Of a stretch of DNA of 39,933 nucleotides, positions 8,067-15,543 are shown piece by piece; the stretch's first letter is position 1; every line of letters begins with the position of its first letter. The DNA is taken from contig CAZDHT010000015.1 of NCBI GenBank assembly GCA_964505325.1, positions 1 to 39,933 of the forward strand, read 5' to 3'. Made by a program: the position numbers and the translations under genes. The notes under the pieces are model-generated. The model was not told the DNA's origin and did no database searches. It saw only the letters and a list, made by a program, of their open reading frames with translations. Source of the DNA: CAZDHT01 sp964505325 (GTDB lineage Bacteria; Planctomycetota; PUPC01).

Positions 8067-8843
8067 CTAGGTCTTCAGCGCGGCATCGCGGAGTTCGAAG
8101 AACTTCTTCGCTTGGGCGTTCAGGTTCCCGGCGACGTCGCCGTCCATCGAGACTTCCATCGACATGAACCCGCTGTAGCCGTCTTCGGCCAGTAGCCCGA
8201 AGAGTTCGGTGTACGGATAGTCGTCGGCGAGAAGATCGTGGAAGTGGATGTGCCGGATGTAGCGCTTCATCTCGAGCCAGACCGTCCCGACCGAGCCGTT
8301 CACCACGTCCCTCCGGTCACAGTTGTACAGCGTGGCGACGGCCCGATGGTTTGCGACCTCGACGGCCTTCTTGTTCAGCCGCCAGTCATTGAAGTCGCCG
8401 TGCATCTCGAGCAGCACGTCCACACCGGCGCGCTCGCCGATCGGCGCCAGCTCCCTCAGTGCCCGGCCGACCTGCATCGCCGTGTCATCGGGATGAACAC
8501 CGTCCACGACGTTGTTGCCGAAGACGCGGATCCGGGGTGCGCCGAGGTCCGCCGCCAGCTCGATGGCCTGCTTCGCACCGTCGATGTTCTCACGGAGTTC
8601 CTCGGCGTCGGCCATGTGAAACCGGCAGCCGGTGGCGATGGAGCACGTGCACAGGCCCGCCGCGGCCAGCTTGGCCTTCACCTCGGCTCTCGCTTCCTTC
8701 GACATGGTAAGGTCCACGTTGTGCTTGTGGCCGCTGCTAATCCGGAACTCCACCCCCTCGACGCCCGCTTTGGGCAGTTCGGCGCAGAGGGTCTCGATGC
8801 TCCAATCCCTGAAGATGTTGTAGGTCGTAATGCTAAGCTTCAT
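8067..8843 (-). CDS. Sugar phosphate isomerase/epimerase-like TIM barrel
   Basis: A 258-residue xylose-isomerase-like (AP endonuclease 2 superfamily) barrel. The start is MKLSITTYNIF, and the strand-end acidic and His residues expected for a divalent metal site are visible in LLEMHGDFND, LYNCDRRDVV, IRHIHFHDL and FMSMEVSMDG. Family members isomerise or epimerise ketoses, inosose or hydroxypyruvate; the substrate is undetermined. The ATG at 8843 has GGAGG at a good distance. Its start overlaps the end of ruvX by 11 bases, making it the last gene of a four-gene minus-strand operon. It is the kind of protein often found alongside Gfo/Idh/MocA enzymes, but none is in this operon. Confidence 0.85.
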   Translation of the reverse strand: MKLSITTYNIFRDWSIETLCAELPKAGVEGVEFRISSGHKHNVDLTMSKEARAEVKAKLAAAGLCTCSIATGCRFHMADAEELRENIDGAKQAIELAADLGAPRIRVFGNNVVDGVHPDDTAMQVGRALRELAPIGERAGVDVLLEMHGDFNDWRLNKKAVEVANHRAVATLYNCDRRDVVNGSVGTVWLEMKRYIRHIHFHDLLADDYPYTELFGLLAEDGYSGFMSMEVSMDGDVAGNLNAQAKKFFELRDAALKT

Positions 8844-9282
8844 TGTCGTCCTCCATTGTGCCGGGTAGTTGCGGCTTGTGCCGGGAATCAAGATAGCTCT
8901 GTAACATGAGCTGCGCAGCCAGCGAGTCGATGCGTTTCTTGCGCTTGGCCCGTGTCAGATCGCCGCTGAGCATGGCCCGCTCGGCCTGCACGCTGGTCAG
9001 GCGTTCGTCCCACGCGATGACAGTCGCGGTCGCGGCCCGGCGGAGCTTCTCCGCGAATTCGGCCGCACGGGCGCTCATGTCGCTTTCGCCGCCGTCCATG
9101 TGCTTTGGCGAGCCGACGACGATCTCCGTCGCCGCGCGCGATTCCGCCTCTTGCACGATCGCGGCGATGCGCTCTTCTTCAGTGCCGGTGATCGCCGGTC
9201 CGGGAAAAGCGATGGTGTTGCCGGCGTCGGAGAACGCGAGGCCGATCCGCTTGAGCCCGAAATCTATGCCAAGAACAGCCAC
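8833..9282 (-). CDS. ruvX: RuvX/YqgF Holliday-junction-resolvase-like nuclease
   Basis: A 149-residue RNase H-fold protein. LGIDFGLKRIGLAFSD carries the first catalytic Asp (D7), DERLTSVQAERAM supplies the middle acidic residue, and RIDSLAAQLMLQSYLD the last Asp. This is the widespread YqgF family, linked to 16S rRNA 5'-end maturation and proposed to act on Holliday junctions. The GTG start (9282) follows GAGGAA and lies seven bases past the end of manC. A longer upstream frame overlaps manC and is not protein-like. Confidence 0.9.
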   Translation of the reverse strand: MAVLGIDFGLKRIGLAFSDAGNTIAFPGPAITGTEEERIAAIVQEAESRAATEIVVGSPKHMDGGESDMSARAAEFAEKLRRAATATVIAWDERLTSVQAERAMLSGDLTRAKRKKRIDSLAAQLMLQSYLDSRHKPQLPGTMEDDNEA

Positions 9283-9289
9283 GAGTTCC

Positions 9290-10363
9290 TCAGAGGTACT
9301 TGTCCAGCCCAAGCCGGTCGAGCGTTTCCACGAGTCTCTTGACTTCGTTGGCGCGGTCCTTGGGGCAGACGAGGGTGGCATCCCTCGTGTGGACGACGAT
9401 CACGTCTTTCACACCGCTCGCGGCGACGAGGTGATGATCGTCCGTGACCACGATGCACCCGTCGGTGTCCAGCATCAGCGTCTTGCCGATGACCGTGTTG
9501 CCGGCAGCGTCCGGCGCGTAGTGGCGTTCCAGGGCAGTCCACGAACCCACGTCATCCCAGTCGAACTCCGCCTCGACCACGGCGACATCCGTCGCCTTTT
9601 CCATCACGGCGTAATCGATGGAGATCTTCGGGAGCTTCTCGTACTCCCGCCGGATGGCGGACGTCGCGCGGCGGGTGCCGAGAGCCGGCCGGATCCGCTC
9701 CATCGCGTCCCGCAGGTACGGCGCGTGCCTGGCGAACTCCGCCAGGATCACATCCGCGCGCCAGACGAAGTTGCCGCTGTTCCAGTAGTATTGCCCGGAC
9801 CGCACCATTCGCTTTGCGGTCTTCGGGTCGGGCTTCTCGGTAAACCGTTGGACTCTGAAGACCTTCGAGCCCGTGGCCCCCGCGAGCCGGCGGCCGCGGT
9901 GGATGTAGCCGAAGCGGGTCTCCGGCGCACCGGGCTTGATCCCGAACGTGACCAGGCTCCCCTTCTGGGCGACGCGCACGGCCGTCCGGACGGCTTTGCG
10001 GAACTTGGCGGCCTGGCTAACCAGGTTGTCGCCCGGCATGCAGAGCATCACGGCGTCGGGATCGAGGCGGTGGACGATCACCGCGGCCAAGGCCACGCAC
10101 GCCGCGGAATCCCGGCCCATCGGCTCGCCGATGACGTTTGCCTTCGGAACCCAGGGCAGGGCGCGGCGGATCCCCGGCGCCTGTGTCCGGGACGTCACGC
10201 AGAACAGGCGTTCGGGCGGCACCATGGGCGCGATCCGATCGACCGTCTGCTCGAGCATGCTCTTCTCACCGACGATCGGGAGCAGGTATTTCGGAGTGGT
10301 CTTCCGGCTGAGCGGCCAGAAGCGCGTGCCGGCGCCCCCGACCATCAGGACTGCGTGGAGCAT
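9290..10363 (-). CDS. manC: Mannose-1-phosphate guanylyltransferase
   Basis: A 357-residue nucleotidyltransferase that makes GDP-mannose from GTP and mannose-1-phosphate. The signature loop VGGAGTRFWPLSRKTTPKYLL is at residues 8-28, and the conserved RFTEKPD motif and the YWNSGNFVWRAD segment follow. The C-terminal left-handed helix region is short and there is no phosphomannose isomerase domain, so this is the monofunctional form. GDP-mannose would feed glycan or exopolysaccharide synthesis. The start overlaps the TPR gene by 19 bases. Confidence 0.92.
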   Translation of the reverse strand: MLHAVLMVGGAGTRFWPLSRKTTPKYLLPIVGEKSMLEQTVDRIAPMVPPERLFCVTSRTQAPGIRRALPWVPKANVIGEPMGRDSAACVALAAVIVHRLDPDAVMLCMPGDNLVSQAAKFRKAVRTAVRVAQKGSLVTFGIKPGAPETRFGYIHRGRRLAGATGSKVFRVQRFTEKPDPKTAKRMVRSGQYYWNSGNFVWRADVILAEFARHAPYLRDAMERIRPALGTRRATSAIRREYEKLPKISIDYAVMEKATDVAVVEAEFDWDDVGSWTALERHYAPDAAGNTVIGKTLMLDTDGCIVVTDDHHLVAASGVKDVIVVHTRDATLVCPKDRANEVKRLVETLDRLGLDKYL

Positions 10364-11385
10364 GGCTCACTCTCCCGGAATATGGCGATGGCCTTCTTCA
10401 GTCTTCGTTCCACCACCGCCGGCTCGGAATCGATGAACGCGGCGAGGTATGGGGCCGCCTCGCCCGTCCGGTCCAGCGCCACCAGCGCCATACCACGGAT
10501 GTAGTCGCACCATTCACTGAAGAGGAACACATCGCCGACCATCGGCAGCGTATCGAGCAGCTCGAGCGCCGTTTCGTACCGGTCAAGGCGATATACGTTC
10601 GCGGCGTGGTAGAACTGGGCCACGCCGGCCAACGGCCCTTTTTTCGGAGCGGCGACAAGTTCCGGCTCCGCACGTTCGAACTCGCTCGCCTCGAACAGTG
10701 CCGCGCCGTACATCGCCCGGTGAGCCGCGTCGTCCGGCTTCAGCTGCACGGCGCGCTCGAGGTATTTCAGCGCCTTCTTCGGTTTGCCGGACTCGAGCAG
10801 GCGCTCGCCTCGCTTCGCGCACGCCTTCACGGACAGGTCCGGGATCGAGCTCGGCGCCACGTCCGCCTTGGGGCCTCCTTCAACGTCCGGCGGGATCGCG
10901 CCGGAATCCGTTCCCACCCGCTCGAAGACCTTCCGCTCGATGACGGCGAGGATCCAGCCGAGCATTTCGAGGTTGTCGGTGGCCGCGCCTGCCAGGAGTT
11001 TCTCGCAGCCCCGCGCGAGGTTGCCGCCGAGCACGTCCACCACCGCCGACAGCGAGTGCACGATGGGGTTCCGGGGCGAGAGCTTCGCGGCGCGGTCCAG
11101 TTCGCCCTTCGCCTCGTCAGGCCGCCCGGACCGGAGCATCACATACGCGTTGAAGACGGCGGGGACGGCATCGTCGGGGGCTGCTGCGGCGGCCCTGGCG
11201 CTTCTCTCGAGGGCAGCATCGCCCTGTCCTGCACGAGCCAGGGTCAGCGCGTGATGGATGAGGAGTTGGAAGTCGTTCGTGTCGCCCGCTGTTCCGAACG
11301 CGGCCAGAGACGCGTCCAGTTTTCCGGCCCGGGCGAGCCGTTGCCCGCGGCGGAGCGCCCATCTGCTCGATCTGATCTTCGCCAT
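10345..11385 (-). CDS. Tetratricopeptide-repeat protein
   Basis: A 346-residue protein built of TPR-like helical pairs: an N-terminal group (about residues 8-130, for example LLIHHALTLARAGQGDAALE) and a C-terminal group (about 190-330, including GERLLESGKPKKALKYLERAVQLKPDD, shown here in two parts GERLLESGKPKKALKYLE and RAVQLKPDD). A linker of about 40 residues separates them. There is no signal peptide. It likely scaffolds other proteins; no partner can be named. The ATG at 11385 has no Shine-Dalgarno sequence, and the promoter at 11394-11422 would begin transcription only a few bases before it, so the mRNA may be leaderless. It is the first gene of the manC-ruvX-isomerase operon. Confidence 0.78.
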   Translation of the reverse strand: MAKIRSSRWALRRGQRLARAGKLDASLAAFGTAGDTNDFQLLIHHALTLARAGQGDAALERSARAAAAAPDDAVPAVFNAYVMLRSGRPDEAKGELDRAAKLSPRNPIVHSLSAVVDVLGGNLARGCEKLLAGAATDNLEMLGWILAVIERKVFERVGTDSGAIPPDVEGGPKADVAPSSIPDLSVKACAKRGERLLESGKPKKALKYLERAVQLKPDDAAHRAMYGAALFEASEFERAEPELVAAPKKGPLAGVAQFYHAANVYRLDRYETALELLDTLPMVGDVFLFSEWCDYIRGMALVALDRTGEAAPYLAAFIDSEPAVVERRLKKAIAIFRESEPCSTQS

Positions 11386-11393
11386 CACGCGGT

Positions 11394-11422
11394 ATGATGC
11401 CAGACACCATGCCCCCTGTCAA
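11394..11422 (-). promoter_or_regulatory. Promoter of the TPR-manC-ruvX operon
   Basis: On the minus strand TTGACA (11417-11422) and CATCAT (11394-11399) are separated by 17 bases. The predicted start of transcription is within about five bases of the TPR gene's ATG. Confidence 0.55.
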
Positions 11423-11439
11423 GCTGTGCCGTTTTGTGC

Positions 11440-11470
11440 TTGACAGCCGTCGCCTTCGATTCTGTATACT
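11440..11470 (+). promoter_or_regulatory. Promoter of the half-ferritin/GH5 operon
   Basis: TTGACA (11440-11445) and TATACT (11465-11470) are separated by 19 bases, a little long. It is back to back with the TPR operon promoter: the two TTGACA boxes lie 17 bases apart. The transcript leader would be about 52 bases. Confidence 0.6.
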
Positions 11471-11529
11471 ACTGCTTGACTGTTGAGACGAGCAGGCACG
11501 AACAGGGTTTTGCTGAAAGGAGGTGCCCC

Positions 11530-11844
11530 ATGCCCGAGTTTGGTTCGCCGTTCTCTGGTCTGGCGGCCGACCGGAAACTGACCCCAGAGGAGTTAGTGCG
11601 GGCGGTCCGCTTTATGGTCGCCGCCGAGTACGAGGCGGTCCAAATGTACATGCAGCTTGCGGAATCGACAGCCGACAAGCTGGCCGCCGAGGTGCTGAAG
11701 GACATCGCCGACGAGGAGCGCGTGCACGCGGGCGAGTTCCTCAGGCTCCTCAAACATCTCGCGCCCGACGAGGAGGCGTTCTACGCCGAGGGAGCCGAGG
11801 AGGTCGAGGAGGAGATCGAGAAGCTGAAGGGCGGGGGCGGATGA
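11530..11844 (+). CDS. Encapsulin-type half-ferritin (two-helix ferritin-like protein)
   Basis: A 104-residue protein with only two long helices, half of a classical ferritin bundle. The helices carry the diiron ligands in VAAEYEAVQMY (E33 or E35) and ADEERVHAGEF (E63, H66). Sequence and length match the ferritin-like domain that partners or is fused with encapsulin shells, where two monomers join to form the ferroxidase centre. The C-terminus runs into an acidic helix and then GGGG, without an obvious encapsulin-targeting peptide. AAAGGAGGTG is an excellent ribosome site for the ATG at 11530. The stop overlaps the next start as ATGA. No encapsulin gene is in the window. An iron storage or detoxification role is inferred. 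Confidence 0.75.
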   Translation: MPEFGSPFSGLAADRKLTPEELVRAVRFMVAAEYEAVQMYMQLAESTADKLAAEVLKDIADEERVHAGEFLRLLKHLAPDEEAFYAEGAEEVEEEIEKLKGGGG

Positions 11845-12893
11845 GCGAGGGCCGCGGCTCGACGCCCGCCAGACCGAAGGATAAAATTTCGACGCCCGAC
11901 GCGGCCCAGACCGTCCTTCCGCGGTGGCGCGGATTCAACCTCCTCGAGATGTTCAGCGCCGAGAGGGCGGGCGAGTTCCGCAAGGACGACTTCTGCTGGC
12001 TCGCGGACTGGGGGTTCGACTTCGTCCGCCTGCCGATGTCCTACCGCGTCTGGACGGAGCCGGGCGATCCCCTGGCCGTTCGCGAGGCCCCCCTCGAGAA
12101 TGTCGACCGCGCCGTGACCCTCGGCGAGAAGTACGGCGTTCACGTCTGCCTGAATCTTCACCGCGCCCCCGGCTACTGCATCAACCGGGGCGAGCTCGAG
12201 CCGTTCGATCTCTGGAAAGACGCCGAGGCGCTCGACGCGTTTTGCTTCCATTGGGACCTCTTTGCGCGCCGGTACCGGGGCATCCCGCCCCAGCGGCTCA
12301 GCTTTGATCTCGTGAACGAGCCGCCGCACCCGACGACGGAGGGTATGACCCGGGCGGACTACGAACGCGTCGTCCGCGCCGCTGTTGCCGCGATCCGAAA
12401 GCGCGACCCGGAGCGCCTGATCATCGCCGACGGCGTGTCGGTCGCGACCGAGCCGTGTCCGGAGCTGGCCGACCTGGGCATCGCCCAGAGCTGCCGCGCC
12501 TACGCCCCCTCGGGTCTGAGCCACTACAAGGCAAGCTGGGTCCGGAGCGAGGGCTGGCCCGAGCCCACGTGGCCCGGCGCGCTGCATCGCGGCGAACCGT
12601 GGGACCGCACCCGGCTCGAGCGGTTCTACGAGCCGTGGGCGGAGTTGGCGCGCAGGCGGATCGGCGTCCACTGCGGCGAGGGCGGCGCCTACAGTCACAC
12701 CCCGCACGACGTCGTCCTTCGATGGCTGCGCGACGTGCTCGAAATCCTGACGGCACACGGCATCGGCTATGCGCTCTGGAACCTGCGGGGCCCGTTCGGG
12801 ATACTCGACCCCGGCCGCGCCGACGTCGCCTACGAGGACTGGCACGGCCACAAGCTGGACCGCGAGCTGCTTGAACTGCTCCAGGAGTTCTGA
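11841..12893 (+). CDS. GH5-like glycoside hydrolase, cytosolic
   Basis: A 350-residue (beta/alpha)8 glycosidase of the cellulase (GH5) superfamily. The start of the barrel is RWRGFNLLEMFS, the acid/base Glu is in SFDLVNEPP (E160) and the nucleophile in GVHCGEGGAY (E280), so both catalytic residues are present. The conserved LNLHRAPG strand is also there. There is no signal peptide, which is unusual for a cellulase and suggests action on an imported oligosaccharide or an internal glycan. Substrate specificity is not deducible. Translation is coupled to the ferritin by a four-base overlap. Confidence 0.85.
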   Translation: MSEGRGSTPARPKDKISTPDAAQTVLPRWRGFNLLEMFSAERAGEFRKDDFCWLADWGFDFVRLPMSYRVWTEPGDPLAVREAPLENVDRAVTLGEKYGVHVCLNLHRAPGYCINRGELEPFDLWKDAEALDAFCFHWDLFARRYRGIPPQRLSFDLVNEPPHPTTEGMTRADYERVVRAAVAAIRKRDPERLIIADGVSVATEPCPELADLGIAQSCRAYAPSGLSHYKASWVRSEGWPEPTWPGALHRGEPWDRTRLERFYEPWAELARRRIGVHCGEGGAYSHTPHDVVLRWLRDVLEILTAHGIGYALWNLRGPFGILDPGRADVAYEDWHGHKLDRELLELLQEF

Positions 12894-12897
12894 CATC

Positions 12898-12916
12898 CGG
12901 CCGCCCGGGGCGGCCG
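12898..12916 (+). other. GC-rich hairpin between GH5 and mntP
   Basis: CGGCCGCCCGGGGCGGCCG forms a stem of eight or nine base pairs in the 33-base gap. It has no T-tract, and it lies directly before the mntP start, which itself lacks a good Shine-Dalgarno sequence, so it might weaken or tune mntP expression. Confidence 0.4.
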
Positions 12917-12926
12917 TCGGCACCGT

Positions 12927-13484
12927 ATGAGCATCTGCGAGATCGTCGCCGTCGCTTTCGCTCTTGCGATGGATGCGTTCGCCGTGTCCATCGCCAGCGG
13001 CGTGGTGGTCAAGGAGCAGAAGGTCCGGCACGCGCTCCGGATCGCCCTGTTCTTCGGCGGGTTCCAGGCGGTCATGCCCGTGGTGGGCTGGCTGGCGGGG
13101 AACAGGTTTCGGCACGTTATCGGGGGCGTCGATCAGTGGGTTGCATTCGGTCTCTTGAGCCTGATCGGCTGCAAGATGATCTACGAAGCGGTCAAGCTCG
13201 AGCCCGGGGAGCGGAAGTGGGATATCCGGAGCTTGCGCGTCCTGTTGGTCCTGGCGGTCGCCACGAGCATCGACGCGCTGGCGGTCGGGGTCACGTTGTC
13301 TCTCTTGCACGTCTCCATCATCACGCCTATAATTGTTATCGGTGTTGTTACGTTTGTGGTGTCGCTGCTGGGCGTGCTGATTGGCGAGAGGTTCGGGCAC
13401 CTGTTCGAGAGCAAGGTCGAGGTCGCGGGCGGCCTGGTGCTCATCGCCATCGGAGTCAGAATCCTTGTGTGGCACTCTCTTTGA
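12927..13484 (+). CDS. mntP: Manganese efflux pump MntP
   Basis: A 185-residue inner-membrane protein with six predicted helices in two inverted halves. Each half carries the conserved Asp motif: ALAMDAFAVSIASG (D16) and ATSIDALAVGVTLS. This is the signature of MntP (YebN), which exports Mn2+. Full length for the family. Many mntP genes are preceded by a manganese riboswitch, but the gap here is only 33 bases, so none is possible directly upstream; it appears to depend on the ferritin/GH5 transcript. Pairing a manganese exporter with a diiron protein hints at metal homeostasis. Confidence 0.93.
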   Translation: MSICEIVAVAFALAMDAFAVSIASGVVVKEQKVRHALRIALFFGGFQAVMPVVGWLAGNRFRHVIGGVDQWVAFGLLSLIGCKMIYEAVKLEPGERKWDIRSLRVLLVLAVATSIDALAVGVTLSLLHVSIITPIIVIGVVTFVVSLLGVLIGERFGHLFESKVEVAGGLVLIAIGVRILVWHSL

Positions 13485-13497
13485 ATGAGGAGGCGCC

Positions 13498-13902
13498 ATG
13501 AAGCGGGTGGTGGGATTGGCCGCAGCTCTGATCTTGGCGGGTGTGGTGGGCGGCTGCGCCGACAGGCACGAGTCGGCCATGCGGGAGCAACTGGACCTCC
13601 TCAAGGACCAGAACAAGGTGTTGGAGGGCGTCAGGGATAAGGCTTCCTGGCAGAAGGCCAGGCCTCAGCTTGACAAGCTCGCCAAGGAGATCGCCGCCAG
13701 CGCCAAGCGTATGACGAGCCTGGGCAAGCTCTCGAAAGAGCGAATGGCGGAGCTGGCGAAGAAGTACGAGAAGGAACTGATCGCGCAGTTGCAGGCGCGA
13801 CTGGCGCACATGAAGCGCATTGCCCTGATGGGGATCGCCGAAGATGTTGGCCCTCTGTTCAAGGACGTCGGGTCACCGTTCGATTCCGGAGGGACAGACT
13901 AG
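13498..13902 (+). CDS. Small lipoprotein, coiled-coil (paralogue 1)
   Basis: A 134-residue protein with a lipoprotein signal: hydrophobic stretch to residue 16, then VVGGC as the lipobox (Cys about 18), directly followed by ADRHES. The mature part is almost entirely charged helix with heptad-like spacing and is likely a coiled coil at the membrane surface. It is clearly related to the protein at 14098-14499: both begin with a short leader, GGCAD, then a hydrophilic segment ending LL(K)..NKVL. AGGAGG precedes the ATG. Function unknown. Confidence 0.8.
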   Translation: MKRVVGLAAALILAGVVGGCADRHESAMREQLDLLKDQNKVLEGVRDKASWQKARPQLDKLAKEIAASAKRMTSLGKLSKERMAELAKKYEKELIAQLQARLAHMKRIALMGIAEDVGPLFKDVGSPFDSGGTD

Positions 13903-13969
13903 CGCGGGTTCAATCGTAATCTTGCTCTAGCCTATAGCCGAGGCAGCGCCGCCGATGAAAGCAGGAAAG

Positions 13970-14055
13970 CGGGGACAGATAACTTTTTTCGCCCGGCCAA
14001 TCCATTCCGCGCAATGCTTGTCCCTTGTCCGGCGAAAGAAAGTTATCTGTCCCCG
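13970..14055. repeat. 86-bp inverted repeat (REPIN-like) between the lipoprotein genes
   Basis: Arms 13970-13993 and 14031-14055 are inverted copies that differ by one single-base gap or substitution; each contains CGGGGACAGATAACTT. The 37 bases between them include a second short complementarity around GCCCGGCC. The shape and location match REP-doublet elements that are dispersed by RAYT-type transposases. No such transposase is in the window. Confidence 0.7.
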
Positions 14056-14097
14056 GTTTCCAACGTTCGCCGGGGGCAAACACTGGAGGAAACCGAT

Positions 14098-14499
14098 ATG
14101 AAACGCGGGACGGTTGCCATCGCCGTTCTTCTGCTTGTCGGGCTGGTTGGCGGCTGCGCCGACAAGTACGAAACGAACGAGAAGGAACACCTCGAACTGC
14201 TGAAGGAACTCAACAAGGTGCTGGCGACGGCCAACGACAAGGATTCGCTCCAGGCGGCCATTCCACTGCTGGCGGCGCTGAACGAGCGCATCCGGGTCAA
14301 CATCCAGGAGCGCGACGCGATGACGGACCCGTCGAAGAAACGGGCCGACAAGCTGCGAGACAAGTATTCGGACAGGCTGAAACAAGAGAGCGAGATCCTG
14401 GGCGCGCACATGCGCGAGATCGACGAGATCGACAAGGGCGATAAGACGCTCCGAAAGCAGCGGCAAGACGCGATGAAAGACATCCCGCCGGACTATTGA
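14098..14499 (+). CDS. Small lipoprotein, coiled-coil (paralogue 2)
   Basis: A 133-residue lipoprotein: leader MKRGTVAIAVLLLVGLVGGC with lipobox Cys 20, then a highly charged helical mature part with many Lys and Glu. It parallels the gene at 13498 in length, leader, the GGCAD junction and the LLKELNKVLATANDKDS segment, so the pair looks like a tandem duplication. GGAGGAAA lies at a good distance from the ATG. The palindromic repeat sits between the two copies. Function unknown. Confidence 0.8.
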   Translation: MKRGTVAIAVLLLVGLVGGCADKYETNEKEHLELLKELNKVLATANDKDSLQAAIPLLAALNERIRVNIQERDAMTDPSKKRADKLRDKYSDRLKQESEILGAHMREIDEIDKGDKTLRKQRQDAMKDIPPDY

Positions 14500-14538
14500 C
14501 CTTCCGGTTTCGGGCCCCTGGCTCCGCGGGGAGTCGGA

Positions 14539-15543
14539 CTACTCCTCGACCATCAGCACCCCGGTGCCGTTGATCTTGTCGTCTTTGAGGTCGTTCAGCG
14601 CCCGGTTGGCCTGTTGGAGTGCATACTTCGTGACGTGCGGGCGGATCGGTATCTCGGCGGCCTCGGCCAGCAACTCCCTGCCGTCTTCGCGGGTGTTGGC
14701 CGTTACCGAGTGAATGTTCCGCTCGTAGAACACGTACTTCTCATAATCCATTTCCGGGATCGGTGTCATGTAGATTCCGGCGAGCGCCAGCGTGCCTCCC
14801 TTTTCCAGCGCCACCAGCGCCGGCGGGACCAGTTCGCCCGCCGGGGCGAAGATGATCGCGCTGTCGACCTTGACCGGCATGTCCTCCGCCCGTTCGCCGA
14901 CCCATACGGCGCCCATCTCGCGGGCGAGTTGGCGGTGCGCCTCGCCGCGGGTGACCACATACACGTCGCAGCCGCGGTGCTGCGCGATCTGGATGACCAC
15001 GTGCGCGCTCGAACCGAACCCGTAGATGCCCAGCGTCCCGCCGTCAGGCAGTTGGCTCCGCCGCAGCGCGGCGTAGCCGATGATGCCCGCGCACAGCAGC
15101 GGCGTGGCGTCGACATCGCTGAAAGCCTCGGGGATGGCGTATGCGAAGTCCTCCGGCACGACCGCCATCTCGGCGTAGCCGCCGTCCGCATGGTAGCCGG
15201 TGAACCGTTGGCTCTCGCACAGGTTCTCGCGGCCGGCGGCGCAGAACTTGCACCCGCCGCACGTATGCCGCAGCCACGCAATGCCGACCCTCTGACCGAG
15301 GCCGAGCCGCCGGCAACCCGGCCCGAGCTTGTCGACGACTCCCACGATCTGGTGTCCCGGGATGATGGGCATCCTAGCCTTGGGCAGATCCCCTTCGATC
15401 ACGTGCAGATCCGTCCGGCAGATCGCGCAGCACCGCACTCGCACCCGCACCTCGCCCGGCCCCGGCTCGGGATCGGGGACGTCGGCAAGCTTCAGGGGAT
15501 TGCTCGTAACCGGCGCGATGTCCTCGAGCAGCATCGCCCTCAT
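14539..15543 (-). CDS. Zinc-dependent alcohol dehydrogenase
   Basis: A 334-residue medium-chain dehydrogenase. Catalytic zinc ligands are C42 (CAICRTD) and H64 (PGHQIVG); the structural zinc loop is CGGCKFCAAGRENLC (C95, C98, C101, C109). The nucleotide-binding turn is GIYGFGSSAHVVIQIA. It should oxidise an alcohol or reduce an aldehyde with NAD(P). The longest open frame extends far upstream, but that part overlaps the next gene, so I chose the ATG at 15543, which overlaps the preceding stop as ATGA. It is therefore coupled to the secreted cysteine-rich protein gene, an unexpected partner. Confidence 0.9.
   Translation of the reverse strand: MRAMLLEDIAPVTSNPLKLADVPDPEPGPGEVRVRVRCCAICRTDLHVIEGDLPKARMPIIPGHQIVGVVDKLGPGCRRLGLGQRVGIAWLRHTCGGCKFCAAGRENLCESQRFTGYHADGGYAEMAVVPEDFAYAIPEAFSDVDATPLLCAGIIGYAALRRSQLPDGGTLGIYGFGSSAHVVIQIAQHRGCDVYVVTRGEAHRQLAREMGAVWVGERAEDMPVKVDSAIIFAPAGELVPPALVALEKGGTLALAGIYMTPIPEMDYEKYVFYERNIHSVTANTREDGRELLAEAAEIPIRPHVTKYALQQANRALNDLKDDKINGTGVLMVEE

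Noticed and set aside
8906..10504. A 532-codon plus-strand open frame
   Set aside because: Antisense to ruvX and manC, with no protein-like features.
12894..12926. Manganese riboswitch before mntP
   Set aside because: The gap is only 33 bases, too short for the yybP-ykoY type.
11781..13616. A 611-codon minus-strand open frame
   Set aside because: Antisense to GH5 and mntP, which both have intact catalytic or transport motifs.
13850..13920. tRNA-like GTTCGATTCC sequence
   Set aside because: It lies within the lipoprotein coding region, and no acceptor stem or anticodon arm can be formed around it.
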